DNA of 64,000 nucleotides from Acanthosepion pharaonis (lineage: Eukaryota > Mollusca > Cephalopoda > Sepiida > Sepiidae): assembly GCA_903632075.3 (NCBI GenBank), contig CAHIKZ030000961.1:563501-627500 (forward strand), read 5' to 3'. The notes beneath the pieces were generated by a model. That model was not told the origin of the DNA, made no database searches, and was given only the letters and a program-made list of their open reading frames with translations. This document shows, piece by piece, positions 49,044 through 59,559 of the stretch. The translations under genes and the position numbers were made by a program. Each line of letters begins with the position of its first letter. Position 1 is the stretch's first letter.

Positions 49044-49391
49044 TACTGTAATTCGCCATGTATTATACGCCTTCACCCATAATACGCACCCCCAAAAATT
49101 GTGCTGAAAGTGTGGAAAAATGGTTCTACTCGTGCATAATACGCACCCCTTGTTTGGTAATCAAACCCTATGAATTGTAGCTTTCTAATTTCGGCCAGGG
49201 TTTCTTACTCTTATTTAAAAAATGGTTTTAAACATAGAATAATATTATTCTCATGTAGTTTTATGATCATTCTTATTTTATTTTACAGCATTTTTTAAAG
49301 ATTTTTTATAGCTGTGCATAATACGCACCCCTGATTTTGCTTATTATTTTTTAGAATAAAATGCGTATTATACTTGGGGAAATAAGATAAA
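49044..49391. mobile_element. Pogo-like MITE with repeated 'ataatacgcaccc' motif
   Basis: Left 'attcgccatgtattatacgc' and right, reversed, 'tttccccaagtataatacgc' form the TIRs. Inside, 'cataatacgcacccc' recurs near 49078, 49136 and 49317. TA lies at the left border. Insertion is within the SINE-H tail. Repeated subterminal motifs of this kind are usual in pogo/Tigger MITEs. Confidence 0.65.
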
Positions 49392-49407
49392 TACAATACG
49401 TCAAAGA

Positions 49408-49520
49408 TATAGAGGCCGAAACGTTGTGAATATGGCAATGAAGATGAGGATAACAGTCGGAATAATGTAAATAATGTAAGTAATCATAATACCTCGTCTC
49501 AGAGATATAGACAGAAGATA
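49408..49520 (+). repeat. SINE-H 3' part, second copy
   Basis: 'ggccgaaacgttgtgaatat', 'ggcaatgaagatgagg', 'aataatgtaaataatgtaag' and 'cgtctcagagatatagacag' repeat the SINE-H tail right after the MITE-split copy. Confidence 0.7.
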
Positions 49521-49639
49521 GACATATTCTGAACTCCCGAATATAGCCACTACATTTTGACGGTGTTCATTATTCATATCGAAAGGTTAACAACATGAAC
49601 CTAGGTTTTTAAAAATATAGATGTTTAGTCTATATACAC

Positions 49640-49764
49640 ACACACAAAAAAGTTTCCGTTTGGCGCGTTTCGTTGTTTAACACTTCGTCGGACTAAATTG
49701 ATGCTTACGTTGATGCAACGACATGTGCACGGTGGAGTGGGGGACGTTGGGAAGTTTAAATTTA

Positions 49765-49835
<71 letters not shown>

Positions 49836-51200
49836 GTTTGGGGTATATAGTCGAGTGAAATTTCCTTTAGTATCTTTTTTTGTATTTTGTTCATGCTCCC
49901 ATCATTTCTCTTATTTAATATCCGACATGGTGATAAAAGAAGAAAGGTGAAATGTTGTAAGAACCTTGACGTAAATTTACTGTGGATGATCTGGCGATTA
50001 AAGCACTTTCTATACATTTTCGTCACAGTAAATTGCTTTCTATTTTAATTAGAATATTAATTTTGTAAATCCAAATTATTGTCAGACTCATTATGTTGAG
50101 TAGCTGTGCATTGAATGTGTTGCTTTGTAAATGATTCCATTCGTGTTTATATAAGCTTTTATTTAAATTACTTGATGTTTCTCCTATGTACTCCTTGTGC
50201 CAATTGTTGCAGGAAATAGGGTAAATTCCTACTACGTTTATTACTTTCTTTTGTATCAATTAATTCTTTTATCGTTTTAGTAGTGATAATAATAATAACA
50301 AGTAATAATAGCGCGGTGGAGTAGTGGATAGCGGCTCGGATTGAAGAATCTAAGAGCTGAGTTCGAATTCAAGTCGAATCCGTTAGATTCACTTACGTGA
50401 TAATACTCTAGAGAAAGATATGAATCCTCTTCTTCCGCCGCCAGTTATGGGTATATAGCAGGACAGACCGGGTTTCCTTAGGTGGCAACTGATCTACAGC
50501 AGAAAGATATGGCAACCTACTGCGGGAAAAAAATCTGCCTGGTCAGTCATGAATTGAAAAATACATGATCACCTAAGCGTGTATCGCATATAACTGACTG
50601 AACCATAATATATTTTATGTTAAGCTTAGATAAATTATTTGCAGTTGTAATTGTAATAGAATTGGCGTGTAGAAGAATATATTTTGATTCATTATGTTTG
50701 TCAGGAAGATTCACTCTTCTATTTTGAAATATTCTTCGAGATTTTTGTTTCACGTTAAATATAGAATAATTAGAAAAGGGAGGAGCTAAAAGTTATTTTT
50801 CTTCCTTAAGAAAATATTGAAGACTACAATTTATCAGTGCTCATAAATAGAATCTGATGATTATTCCGGATTTTATTTTGTTATTATGGTGAGAATATAA
50901 ATTTATGATATCATTTTTATTAGTTAATTTGCAGTGAACACTGAGTTTTAGGTAATTGTCAATACGGGGCAACATGATATCTAGGAATCATAGAGTATTT
51001 CTTGTTTCCATTTTCTAAGCATAATCTAGCGTATGTTCGACACTGTTTAGTTTATTTACAAGGTCAGGTAAAATAGTTTTGCGAGGAAATATTAATAAAG
51101 TCATCGTTATATCAAAAGTGAGTTGATTGTTTAGGTAAAATATGGAAAAGAGCCACATTCAAGAAAGTCTAGGTAAATTCATGCCAGCACAGTCCGATAG
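49640..51200 (-). mobile_element. Penelope-like element remnant, SINE inserted
   Basis: On the minus strand, by frame-hopping: LPDLVNKLNSVEHTLDYA, FLDIMLPRIDNYLKLSVHCK, LTNKNDIINLYSHHNNKIKS (RT C-terminal half), then RRIFQNRRVNLPDKHNESKY, ANNLSKLNIKYIMVQSVI, and after SINE-A (50307-50597) VVGIYPISCNNWHKEYIGET with SSNLNKSLYKHEWNHLQS (GIY-YIG, here GIY...YIG; 50023-50259). Downstream at about 49655-49700 a degenerate hammerhead-like core (CCGACGA ... GAAAC) would sit at the 3' end. Multiple stops make it inactive. A (TA)n array (49770-49826) lies in its 3' part. Confidence 0.8.
50307..50597 (+). repeat. SINE-A, full length, nested in PLE
   Basis: The tRNA-like head has an A-box region 'cggtggagtagtggatagcg' and B-box 'gagttcgaattc' about 40 bp later. 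The unrelated tail includes 'attcacttacgtgataata', 'atagcaggacagaccgggtt', 'ggcaacctactgcggg' and ends 'cgcatataactgactg'. The PLE reading resumes on both sides, so the SINE inserted later. A target duplication is not evident. Parent tRNA is not identified. Confidence 0.85.
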
Positions 51201-51276
51201 AAGTCCGATAGTTCTAAGAAACTGTTCCAAAAAAGAGCTCAATGCATTTATTATTACAGAGCAAATATTTAATAAA

Positions 51277-51569
51277 TAATAAAATCCAAAATCGCTGGGG
51301 AATAACCTATTTCGTCAGACGAAGATATCGGTCGTTTGTCTTATCAACCCCGGTGTAGACTGAGTTCGTGTCAAAACAAGAATCTAACCGTGGAGGCTTT
51401 AAAAGAAATTAAAAAAAATTATTTTTATTTTATTTTTTTAGCTTTCACAGTTAGATTTCTATTTCTGACACGAACTCAGTCCATACCAGGGTTGGTAGGA
51501 TAGACGACTTCTATTTTCGTCTGCCGAAATAAGTTTATTCCCCATATGAGGTGATTTGGGATTTTATTG

Positions 51570-51572
<3 letters not shown>
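51277..51572. mobile_element. Foldback element, ~115-bp arms
   Basis: Arms about 51277-51395 and 51450-51570 are imperfect inverted copies: both, read inward, give 'aataaaatcc', 'ggggaata', 'atttcg.cagacgaa', 'cggt.tggactgagttcgtgt' (with changes). The ~50-bp centre is T/A-rich. No protein. A large stem-loop could form. Confidence 0.8.

Positions 51573-51610
<38 letters not shown>
51573..51610. repeat. (TA)n microsatellite
   Basis: TA array directly at the right end of the foldback element. Confidence 0.95.
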
Positions 51611-51618
<8 letters not shown>

Positions 51619-51654
51619 ATATATTAAGACATTTTTATGTCTATACTTTCCTTT

Positions 51655-51848
51655 TATAGATAGAAATCATAGAAATATTCGTCCTCGGACAGGAATCGAA
51701 TATTTTCTGTGAAAATTTCTCGGACATTCAGGACGTAAATGTTGTTTAATACTGTTTATTATAAACAGAGCATTTACTTAAATATTGTATCTATAAAAAG
51801 AATGTATAAACATAAAAAATGTCTTAAAATAATTGTCGGACTTTGTCC

Positions 51849-51870
<22 letters not shown>
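51655..51870 (+). repeat. Repeat T, copy 1 (tRNA-linked family)
   Basis: 'ggacaggaatcgaatatttt', 'gaaaatttctcggacattca', 'gtttattataaaca', 'ataaacataaaaaatgtctt', 'cggactttgtccatttc' recur (reversed) at 54585-54900. In the second copy the family starts with a tRNA-like head; here the head is reduced. Confidence 0.7.
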
Positions 51871-51885
<15 letters not shown>

Positions 51886-51889
51886 ACCT

Positions 51890-52012
51890 ACAGACAGACA
51901 GTTTCGCAGCGCATCAGTGTAGCTAGACGTCCGGTTTCCACTAGCTGGGATCGAAACCCGACTGAATTGGCGCCAGACGGGATTCTACTACTAAGCCGTT
52001 AGTGCAGGACAG
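51890..52012 (-). repeat. tRNA-derived SINE head
   Basis: On the minus strand: 'gcactaacggcttagtagta' (A-box region) and 'gggtttcgatccc' (B-box, one extra T). An anticodon-arm-like stretch lies between. Acceptor stem pairing is not convincing, so this is SINE or tRNA pseudogene. Confidence 0.55.
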
Positions 52013-52176
52013 GGTGAAGGTGAATTTAAGCGTATTTATTTTTTAGATAAACACACAGTAACTGAGAGAACTCGATTCGATTTACCGAAGAGTCTTGCAT
52101 TATTAACCGTAATATTCACTGTTTACAAAACTACACTTCCTTCCCAGAGATCTAAACTGAAATAAATTTTTCAGGA

Positions 52177-52178
<2 letters not shown>

Positions 52179-52255
<77 letters not shown>
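52179..52255. repeat. (TA)n microsatellite
   Basis: About 76 bp of perfect TA. Confidence 0.95.
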
Positions 52256-52259
<4 letters not shown>

Positions 52260-52289
52260 TAGTTTCTACCTTAGTCCTCCGCGTGTGGA

Positions 52290-52650
52290 TGATATGTATT
52301 ACTTGCAGAATTGATAAGGAAATAGAGGACATTTATAGCGTTTTCAAACACACTGGGTATCCTGATAATATCATTAAGTGTCCGGTGAACGCAAAATTAA
52401 ATTCTTGAAGGTTCCAGTAGTTTTTTGTCCTACCCTGTTCCTAGTATCTTTGAAATTGCAATGGCCGGGAAGAGGCAGACACTAGCCAGCAGATTGCCGC
52501 TCTGTATAACATCACGTTTTTTTCCTGTGGTTAGTTTACCTGTTGTCTTCAGGACTAATCCGGTTTTTCTCTCGTTTGTCAAAGATGGTTTGGTCTACGT
52601 TCAAAGTTCTTCTGTTGCTTACAAATCCAAATGTCAGTGAGAAGCTGACT
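52290..52650 (+). pseudogene. PLE linker region remnant (pre-GIY-YIG)
   Basis: CRIDKEIEDIYSVFKHTGYP then DNIIKCPVNAKLN, and after frameshifts the open frame at 52425-52640: TLASRLPLCITSRFFPVVSL, PVVFRTNPVFLSFVKDGLVY, VQSSSVAYKSKCQ. This is the region between RT and GIY-YIG in PLE proteins, ending just where a 'CQC...YVGRT' motif would begin. It belongs to another PLE family than the 50-51 kb copy. Confidence 0.65.
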
Positions 52651-52710
52651 ATGTCCGACCAATCTGCTAATTCGGAACATTAAGTAAAAGGTTTTTCTTG
52701 TTTACTCTCT

Positions 52711-52730
52711 ATATATATATATATATTTAC

Positions 52731-52790
<60 letters not shown>

Positions 52791-52810
52791 TGTGTGTGTG
52801 TGTGTGTGTG
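52711..52810. repeat. (TA)n(TG)n microsatellite
   Basis: TA blocks followed by about 45 bp of TG with one GGG variant. Confidence 0.95.
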
Positions 52811-53202
52811 AAAGTGAACATTAAAGTCAACACTGTTTTATGCTAGACGCAATCGTCAGGCCGCGAATGCTGGATTTTTCCTCAACTATTTATATATATG
52901 GGTCAGTGGTGCATTGTGTGTAATCTATTCTGGCGGGTATCTTTGAGGGAGTGGCTTGTTTATTTATTTATTTTGTTTGGGTTAACTTATTTTACTTGTT
53001 TTTATTTTCTTTTTGTATTATTTATTCTTTTCGTTTTTTGATATTTTATTAACGTAGTAAAAACTTGGGGTGGGGATTTGCTTAGATTGCTTATTTAATA
53101 GTTTCTTTTGGTCTGGGAAGATAATTAACGCTATTTATTCGTCCAATGTTTAGATTACTTGCCGTAGTCTAGTCTGTCATTTTAAGGGTGGACAGTAAGA
53201 AC

Positions 53203-53205
<3 letters not shown>
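52811..53205 (+). repeat. Dispersed repeat W, copy 3
   Basis: Closely parallels 16011-16400: 'aagtgaacattaaagtcaac', 'cgcgaatgctggatttttc', 'gggtcagtggtgcattgtgt', 'taatctattctggcgg', T-rich 'tttatttattttgtttggg', 'cttttggtctgggaagataa'. Begins next to a (TA)n(TG)n array and ends at another (TA)n. Confidence 0.8.
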
Positions 53206-53208
<3 letters not shown>

Positions 53209-53282
<74 letters not shown>

Positions 53283-53501
53283 TTTAAACAGATAATTATA
53301 TTTATGGTCTACTTTTTGTATCGAGCACTATTTTTAAAAAATAATAACAAAAATACTAAAGAACTTTGGATTATTTACCTAACGAGTTCTTTTTCTATTT
53401 CTATATATTTTTCACATATATATATATATAACAAACAGTAATTTTAATTTATTTGTAACAAACAGTTATTTCTGATGAAAGATTGAGCAATCTGCAATCT
53501 G

Positions 53502-53564
<63 letters not shown>

Positions 53565-53652
53565 CTTTCGTAAAAAAAATATTATTATTTTTCAATTTGC
53601 AACTTTTCTATATATATACATATTAAGAAAGTATACGCGGCTTCTCATTATG

Positions 53653-53691
<39 letters not shown>

Positions 53692-53720
53692 GAGAGGGAG
53701 AGAGAGAGAGGGGTAAGGAA
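53209..53720. repeat. Series of (TA)n arrays and (GA)n
   Basis: (TA)n at 53209-53276, 53501-53560 and 53655-53690, the last passing into (GA)n to 53712. Intervening 200-bp spacers are AT-rich and unassigned, with a small duplicate of 'aacaaacagt.attt' (53430-53475). Confidence 0.9.
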
Positions 53721-53839
53721 ATAAGAGAGAATAATAACGTTCAGCAAAACATCCCCAAGATTATATCCTACAGAAAGCACATGATCATGCCGCCGCAGAT
53801 CTTCGTAAAAGAACCTTTTTGGTCGCAACGTCACGGCAC

Positions 53840-54007
53840 CAAAATACGCCAAGTTCTTCTCTCGGGCGGATATCTACAAGGAGAAAAGTAATACGAACGA
53901 AGTCGTCCAAAGGAGTGAGGCCGTAAAATTTGTGAACGGCATAAAGGAAATACCAGCTACAGTAGACATATTAGATTTCTTTGCAGACGCAAACATATTT
54001 TCACTTT
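53840..54007 (+). other. Unidentified open stretch, possibly exon or relic
   Basis: A frame open for about 58 codons without ATG start reads APKYAKFFSRADIYKEK, SNTNEVVQRSEAVKFVNG, IKEIPATVDILDFFADANIF and then a stop (TGA at 54006-54008). The composition looks more protein-like than its AT-rich neighbours. The upstream frame hits a stop near 53809. I do not recognise the family. It could be an exon, a pseudogene or transposon protein scrap. No splice sites were verified. Confidence 0.3.
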
Positions 54008-54139
54008 GAACTGAGGAGTGCAGGGAGGACGGTGAACAAGAAAACGGAAGATATAACAGCACATATTATTATGTTCTCGTCTGGGAACAAATGTCACCGA
54101 GTAAAAAGGTCTGAACAACTAAATAAACAATAAGGACAC

Positions 54140-54145
<6 letters not shown>

Positions 54146-54196
<51 letters not shown>
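54146..54196. repeat. (TA)n microsatellite
   Basis: About 50 bp of TA. Confidence 0.95.
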
Positions 54197-54200
<4 letters not shown>

Positions 54201-54584
54201 TATTAACAAAACGAAGAGAAAATGCCAATATTACAAATCTTTCAAATCTCAAGAGATTTGATATGTTGTCACAAGGGCTGTCAGACCGTCGGGCAGGCGC
54301 GGACGCAGACAGCAGCTGGATTTGGTTTCAGTTGAAAATGAACGACAGTTGTCGTGTGCCTGATACAAAAGACACTCCAATCCACTTATCTTTGTCTATA
54401 GCTTTCGGAATTATCCGCGGTTTCAAGTATCCACTTGTCTTCTTAAAATTTATCGGATAATCGGTCTACTTATTATATTTTCAATTTTCTAATAAAGTCA
54501 CTAAAGAAGCTTATATTTTCACTTCATAGTGAAAATATAACGGTGAGATTTATTATATGACATATTTTATTTGATCCTTTGGCC
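54197..54584. other. Non-coding, unassigned
   Basis: No recognised feature; a GC-richer spot near 54280-54320. A short palindrome 'ttatattttcacttcatagt' with 'gaaaatataa' lies near 54510-54540. Confidence 0.35.
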
Positions 54585-54900
54585 ATGTTTATAATAAACA
54601 GTATTAAATAACATTTACTGACCTGAATGTCCGAGAAATTTTCATAGAAAATATTCGTTCTTTGACAGGATTCGAACCTGCATTCTATACGGAACCGTCA
54701 TTTACGCTGACGTGCCTTACCGATCGGCCACAAAGGTCGAATTTACTGCTTATAAACTTCAATCTTCCATGAATCTCGTACATTCATAACTGCTCTGGCG
54801 TATCAAATGTAAACAAATGACGTCATATATTAAGAAATGGACAAAGTCTGACAATTTATTTATTAAAGACATTTTTATCTATAAAAAAGAACGTTAAACA
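54585..54900 (-). repeat. Repeat T, copy 2, with tRNA-like head
   Basis: On the minus strand 54663-54743 looks tRNA-like: D-arm 'gccgatcggtaaggc' with GCC/GGC pairing, a CGTCA/TGACG anticodon stem with a 7-nt loop GCGTAAA, a long variable region, and a TPsiC arm 'caggttcgaatcctg'. The base before the anticodon is C rather than T, and acceptor pairing is poor, so it is a SINE head or tRNA pseudogene rather than a working tRNA. It continues 'gaatattttctatgaaaatt', 'tctcggacattcagg' and 'actgtttattataaaca'. The opposite side (54810-54900) carries the reversed rest of repeat T. Confidence 0.65.
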
Positions 54901-55890
54901 TAAAAAAAATTTCTTTTCTTTTTTCATATTTTAAACAGGGAAAAAAATCTTAGGATTTCTTACTCTTCAGCAAGCATCATACAACTGGTCATGTGTAAAT
55001 ATTTCTTTCTCGATTCAAATTCCAACTTTTTGGAGCGTTTGATAAGTTGAATTTTTTGATGAAATCCTCACAGTATTGTTGAAGTTATCACATTTTTTGT
55101 TGAGATTTAACAACTGCACATTGTATCCCCTGACCTGTTTGCACTTCTCCCTAAAATTTGGTTTTAATCGGTCAATGTATGGCTATTTTAGAGGGTGTGA
55201 GTACGGACTAGTAGAAGTCACAGAATTTTATATATTTTTATATATATTCTGAGTCCTGATGAAATCCAAAGAATACAATCGCTGAAACATTGTGAGTGCA
55301 ACAACGAAGACGACATTAAAAAAAAATTTAAAAAAGCATATAAATATCATTTTTCTCCAAATATTTACAGAAATATCTGTATTCAGATTTTCACGTTAAA
55401 TAACGGGACATAGAAAAATCAATCAAAATAGAATGCAAACGTTTTATATATTAACGTTTTAAAATTCTGCGAAAATCAAATAAATAGTTGAAATTTAATA
55501 AAATTTACTGCAGATACTACATCAGTAACTGAATTTATTTATTGAAAGGTTTCCTTATAAGGAAAAAAAAATCTTGGAAAATCTTTTTCGTTCAAGTAAA
55601 TTCGTCCAATAATGACATCACAATAAAATGCATCACGACCAAAAATAAATTTGATATAACAGATAAATTTTAATATGAGTTTATTTTATGGAAAGAAAAA
55701 CAAAACTGCTGCTGTTGAAATTATGCCTCAAATCGGAAAATCGAAAATTGTAGAAATACGTAAAATCTTACTTCATTTGATAATTTGTGGCGTTATTCGT
55801 TATTTATTAAATTGTTTGGAAAGTAATTACATATTTTACTGCTATGAATTTGGCGCCGACTAAGGCAGAACCAAGTTAAATGGTAAGAAA
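54901..55890. other. Non-coding, mostly unassigned
   Basis: About 1 kb of AT-rich DNA. At 55253-55300 a hammerhead-like core 'cctgatgaaatcc' ... 'gctgaaacattgtgag' resembles that in SINE-H (GAAAC..TTGTG), but stem II is not convincing. A 62-codon frame at 55675-55863 has no recognised motif. Confidence 0.4.
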
Positions 55891-55894
55891 TTAT

Positions 55895-55981
55895 GGTTTT
55901 AGTTTGATTTGGTTTGTTTTACAGCATATCAACCACAATGGGTCATTTAATGCCAACAATTTTTATTGCTGATAATATTTT

Positions 55982-56035
<54 letters not shown>

Positions 56036-56180
56036 CAGTATATATTGGTTTGGTATGGTTTGTTTTACGTTATATCAACCACAATGGGTTATTTAATGCC
56101 GACAATTTTTATTGCTGATAATATATTTTACCTTCAAAAATGTATAGCTGGTAATATATATTTTTCAAAAATGTATTAAC
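55895..56180 (+). repeat. Family V retroposon, doubled head with (CTAT)n
   Basis: Two successive 5' heads: 'gatttggtttgttttacagc' with 'atatcaaccacaatgggtca' (55898) and 'ggtatggtttgttttacgtt' with 'atatcaaccacaatgggtta' (56049). Between them 55983-56036 is a (CTAT)13 array at the place of the internal units. The second head has two internal units and then the element stops; 3' part missing. The doubled head parallels 45743-46050. Confidence 0.8.
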
Positions 56181-56186
56181 ATTTTT

Positions 56187-56640
56187 ATGCATTTAAAACA
56201 ACATACCTGCCCGCACACACAATTCCGTAAAATACTTGTCAAAAACACAAGTATACTTCGACATGAAAACAATAGACAAAAACTAAAAATCCTTGAAGCA
56301 TTATACATCAAACAGTTGAAACCCAACCTAAACAAAATCAATTATGAAATCTCTACAAATACACTTAAATGTCTATAACTGATAACAGAAGCCATTGGTT
56401 TATACCAACGGATTCCCATACTTCATACTTCTCCAATTCACTCTCGCGTGGTCATGTGTGACGTCATGAGATGCGGTGCGATTTTCGCTTCTAGCGTTTT
56501 ATATGCACGTGTTTATCGTTCCTTAGAAATCATCTATGTAAACATTGACAGACTATCATCACTGTCTTGTCCGTATATTGCTTAATATGTTGTAAATGAC
56601 ATCTTTGATAATGGCTTATGTAAGCCGAAAGCTTAGATTG
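56187..56640 (+). pseudogene. PLE C-terminus and 3' end with hammerhead-like motif
   Basis: The open frame gives HLKQHTCPHTQFRKILVKN, TSILRHENNRQKLKILEAL, YIKQLKPNLNKINYEISTN; this is the C-terminal part of GIY-YIG (E-containing helix and 'EALYIK..KP.LN' end) in PLEs. It ends at 56377. At 56600-56625 'ttgataatggcttatgtaag' with 'ccgaaagctta' resembles a hammerhead core, but C3 and G8 equivalents are changed (TTGATAA). The next PLE unit begins at 56653. Confidence 0.75.
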
Positions 56641-56652
56641 GATTAAAAAAAT

Positions 56653-56805
56653 ATGGATCAATATTGTGAATTTCTTTCTTCGTTCAATGTTATTAAACTT
56701 ATTAGACGTTATGAAAAGAATTTACGTAAAATAAATAGACAACACTTGTCTATATTCTTTGATGAAACGTGTATGAATGAAAAGATGCTGCCTAAATACA
56801 CACAA

Positions 56806-56810
<5 letters not shown>
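56653..56810 (+). pseudogene. PLE N-terminal coding start
   Basis: From the ATG at 56653: MDQYCEFLSSFNVIKLIRRY, EKNLRKINRQHLSIFFDETC, MNEKMLPKYT, then (TA)n. It matches 21924-22015. Because it follows a PLE 3' end by about 30 bp, the two are in tail-to-head order, as expected for tandem PLE insertions. Confidence 0.7.
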
Positions 56811-57003
<193 letters not shown>

Positions 57004-57412
57004 GTGTATTTGTAGATGAAACGTAATGTACACGAGATTCTCCCACGGTACCAATCTCCAAGAATTTGATTCTATTTTAAGAATTGATCGTCTGTATTCT
57101 CTGAATCTTTGAAATCTTTCTCCATTAAAATGACCAAAAGGTTAACCTTTTGATAAGCGCTTAGTTGCAGATTTGCTGAGCTGAAAAGTTTAATTAATCA
57201 TCTTTTGACTGGGAATGGAAACCAAAGCAAAAACGGTTTCCCCTCCCCACTGACTCTGGGTTGTGCAACATTTAACGGTGCGGCTGTTTGGCAGCGCGGA
57301 GACAGGTTCATATCCCAGCCTATAGCAAGCTGTAATATTAGCAATTTTCTATCTATGAAATTTCGCAGCCAGTCGGATTAAATTTGTTTTATTACGCTTT
57401 CCTTCACACCTT
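57004..57412. other. Non-coding with tRNA-like piece
   Basis: At 57262-57320 'taacggtgcggctgtttggc' and 'acaggttcatatccc' resemble A-box and B-box of a SINE head on the plus strand. The remainder is unassigned. Confidence 0.4.
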
Positions 57413-57815
57413 AGCAATGAGGCTGTGATCAAAGTCTAATATCTGTTCTCTTAAACTCTATTGCTAGTATTTGCCGTTTCCTTATAAAAAAAAAAACATA
57501 CCGCACCTATTGACCAAGCACCCATGAGTTAGGCTATTCTTCACTCCTTGACCACCGGGCTGGAATCAAATTGTTCTCGACATCTCTTATAATAATGGTA
57601 TGATATCCGTTTCCTTATAAGAAAATATTCGGCATTTTTTGACCAAGCAACCAGTGCTACATGAGTTAGGCTATTTTTCACTCACTGTCTATCGGGCTGG
57701 GATCAAAGTGTAATATCTGTTCTCCACATCTCTTGTAGTATGGTATGATTAGCCGTTTTCTTATAAAAAAACATTCGGCATTCATTGACCGAGCAGCCAG
57801 TGCTACTCTAGTTTG
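57413..57815. repeat. Three ~140-bp tandem repeats
   Basis: A landmark 'ccgtttccttataa' occurs at about 57474, 57609 and 57753 (135 and 144 bp apart). Each unit contains 'gggctgggatcaaa'-type, 'aatatctgttctc' and 'gaccaagcaaccagtgct' blocks with 75-90% identity by eye. No coding frame. Confidence 0.8.
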
Positions 57816-58374
57816 AAATTTATAAAATTTTTCTATTAAAACATTTTTTCAGAAAAAATATTTTTCTCATGTCCAGTAGCTGTTATCGTTCTTTTAGGAT
57901 TGATGTGGCCTTTCTTCTTAATCTTTTGTTTGAAGTATTATAGAATGTTAGCATCTTGATGATGTCATTATTCTCTTTAAGTTTCATGTGCTATCCATTT
58001 TAGTTGTTGCTGCTGTTGGAAGTCCTCAAGTAATGTGGTCTCTGTTATTTGGTACAGGTCTACTGTAGAACTGTATTCGAAAAATATGTTCCTTGCTGAG
58101 ACTTACACGCTTCACTTGCGCTAAGCCACATTTGGCAATCGATCTGAAATGGAAAAAGTTGGGTTCTATGGGATGACAGCCAGACTTGGAGAATGAAAAC
58201 TCTGAAATGCGTCGAAAACGTAACTGGAAACTAACATATTTCAATTCTAACGACGTGAGCGCTGTGGAGAGCCATGATCAGCTATTTTCTGAAATGACAT
58301 GGTATTTAAAAAGAAAAGTAGTAATTGGTTGCTTACACGGAATATCAAATGGCAGCAAATCTCTTCCAAGAACA
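57816..58374. other. Non-coding, unassigned
   Basis: Two overlapping frames on opposite strands (58026-58244 minus, 58186-58437 plus) show no known motif in this part. Confidence 0.35.
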
Positions 58375-58515
58375 CTCCTCAGTATTTTTAATTTTTCAAT
58401 AAGGAAAGAAGGTTTGGAGAAATTAACACTCTCATAAAGGAGTCGAAACAGAGCAAGTATTTCTGAAAAAAAAAAAAAGAAAGGAAACTTTGAAAATCTA
58501 CCATAACCCACGTAT
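58375..58515 (+). pseudogene. LINE-1f C-terminal scrap
   Basis: FSIRKEGLEKLTL at 58396-58434 matches 'IMRKEGLENLTL' of LINE-1f; 'RKLWKIYHNP' near the end parallels 'RKLWRAMI'. The middle is deleted. Confidence 0.55.
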
Positions 58516-59160
58516 AAAAATAGTGAATTTTTATAATTAAAATTAAAGAAGCAAAACCTGTTCCAAAGAAATCTATTTATCTAAAATAATACATAAAAAT
58601 AATATTAAAATAGATATCAGCAAAAAAATTTAATTTGATATTAGACTTATTTTCACATAAATAATATATAGTCGTAAATTATAATATTATAATCCTGCTC
58701 ATCCCTCTGTTAGGCAGCACGACCGTTAGCCCTGTCAGTACCTCATAAATAACTGATTATTCCATTTTGGTCGCAAAAAAAAACATATCAGAGACGGTAT
58801 TTCGTTTCAGTGAGAAAATGAAAGAAAGAAAGAAATGCCCTGCAAATGTCTCATAAATATTGGATATTAAGTTTTGATCGTGAGGAAAGACGGAAAAGAC
58901 AAATCAGCGACGCTGTTTGATTTCAATGCGTAAAGAAAAAAGAAATAAAGACAAGCAAATTCAAACAAGAAAACCGTGAAGGAAATTTTCAGTCATATTA
59001 TAATTCTTATTCCTTCGTTCCTTAGCAAGTAGGTTACGCCCTGTGAGTAACTAATAAAAAAATGGAGTATTTTGTTATGTTCGCGTGGAAAGACCGATGT
59101 AGTCTTTCTAGTTAACGAAATATTTAAGTGCTTAACATTGTACTAATATATAGAAATTTA
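58516..59160. other. Non-coding, unassigned
   Basis: AT-rich, with two similar purine-rich blocks ('gtgagaaaatgaaagaaaga' near 58811 and 'cgtaaagaaaaaagaaataa' near 58929) suggesting a diverged tandem duplication. Confidence 0.35.
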
Positions 59161-59163
59161 TGC

Positions 59164-59175
59164 ATCATATTCCCC

Positions 59176-59227
<52 letters not shown>

Positions 59228-59236
59228 TATATTATA

Positions 59237-59333
<97 letters not shown>

Positions 59334-59334
59334 T
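59164..59334. repeat. (TA)n followed by (GATA)n
   Basis: TA arrays at 59183-59224 and 59245-59294, then about ten GATA units to 59334. Order implies growth of GATA from the TA border. Confidence 0.95.
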
Positions 59335-59412
59335 AAAGAGAAGAGATACCACAAACGTTTTTCGTTGTAATGTGGATTTTTTTTTTTAATATTATGCTTT
59401 ATTTTCCATAAT

Positions 59413-59455
59413 TTTACTACACGGGTTTCTGGTCTCGCGACCGTCATCAGGTAAA
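59413..59455 (-). ncRNA. Hammerhead ribozyme motif, intact core
   Basis: On the minus strand, in order: stem I strand TTTAC (59455-59451), core CTGATGA (59450-59444), C, stem II GGTC-GCGA-GACC with a GNRA-type tetraloop, A, core GAAA (59429-59426), a two-pair stem III (AC with GT around a CCGT loop), cleavage-site A (59418), and stem I strand GTAAA (59417-59413), which pairs perfectly with TTTAC. All invariant core positions are present. The C and A flanking stem II form a mismatch. Type I topology with very short stem III is the form known from PLEs and retrozymes. It lies upstream and antisense to the PLE RT at 59560. Confidence 0.7.
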
Positions 59456-59559
59456 GGGTGGAGATTTCCACATATTATTAACAATTTTCTCCTTTATGTT
59501 TTTCGATGTTAAATATTCTCGATATGAGACATTCTCTTTCTATGTGTTAGTAATCCGAA

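Noticed and set aside
54663..54743. Functional tRNA gene on the minus strand
   Set aside because: The B-box is good, but acceptor stem pairing is poor, the base 5' of the anticodon is C, and the segment continues into repeat T. A tRNA-derived SINE head is more likely.
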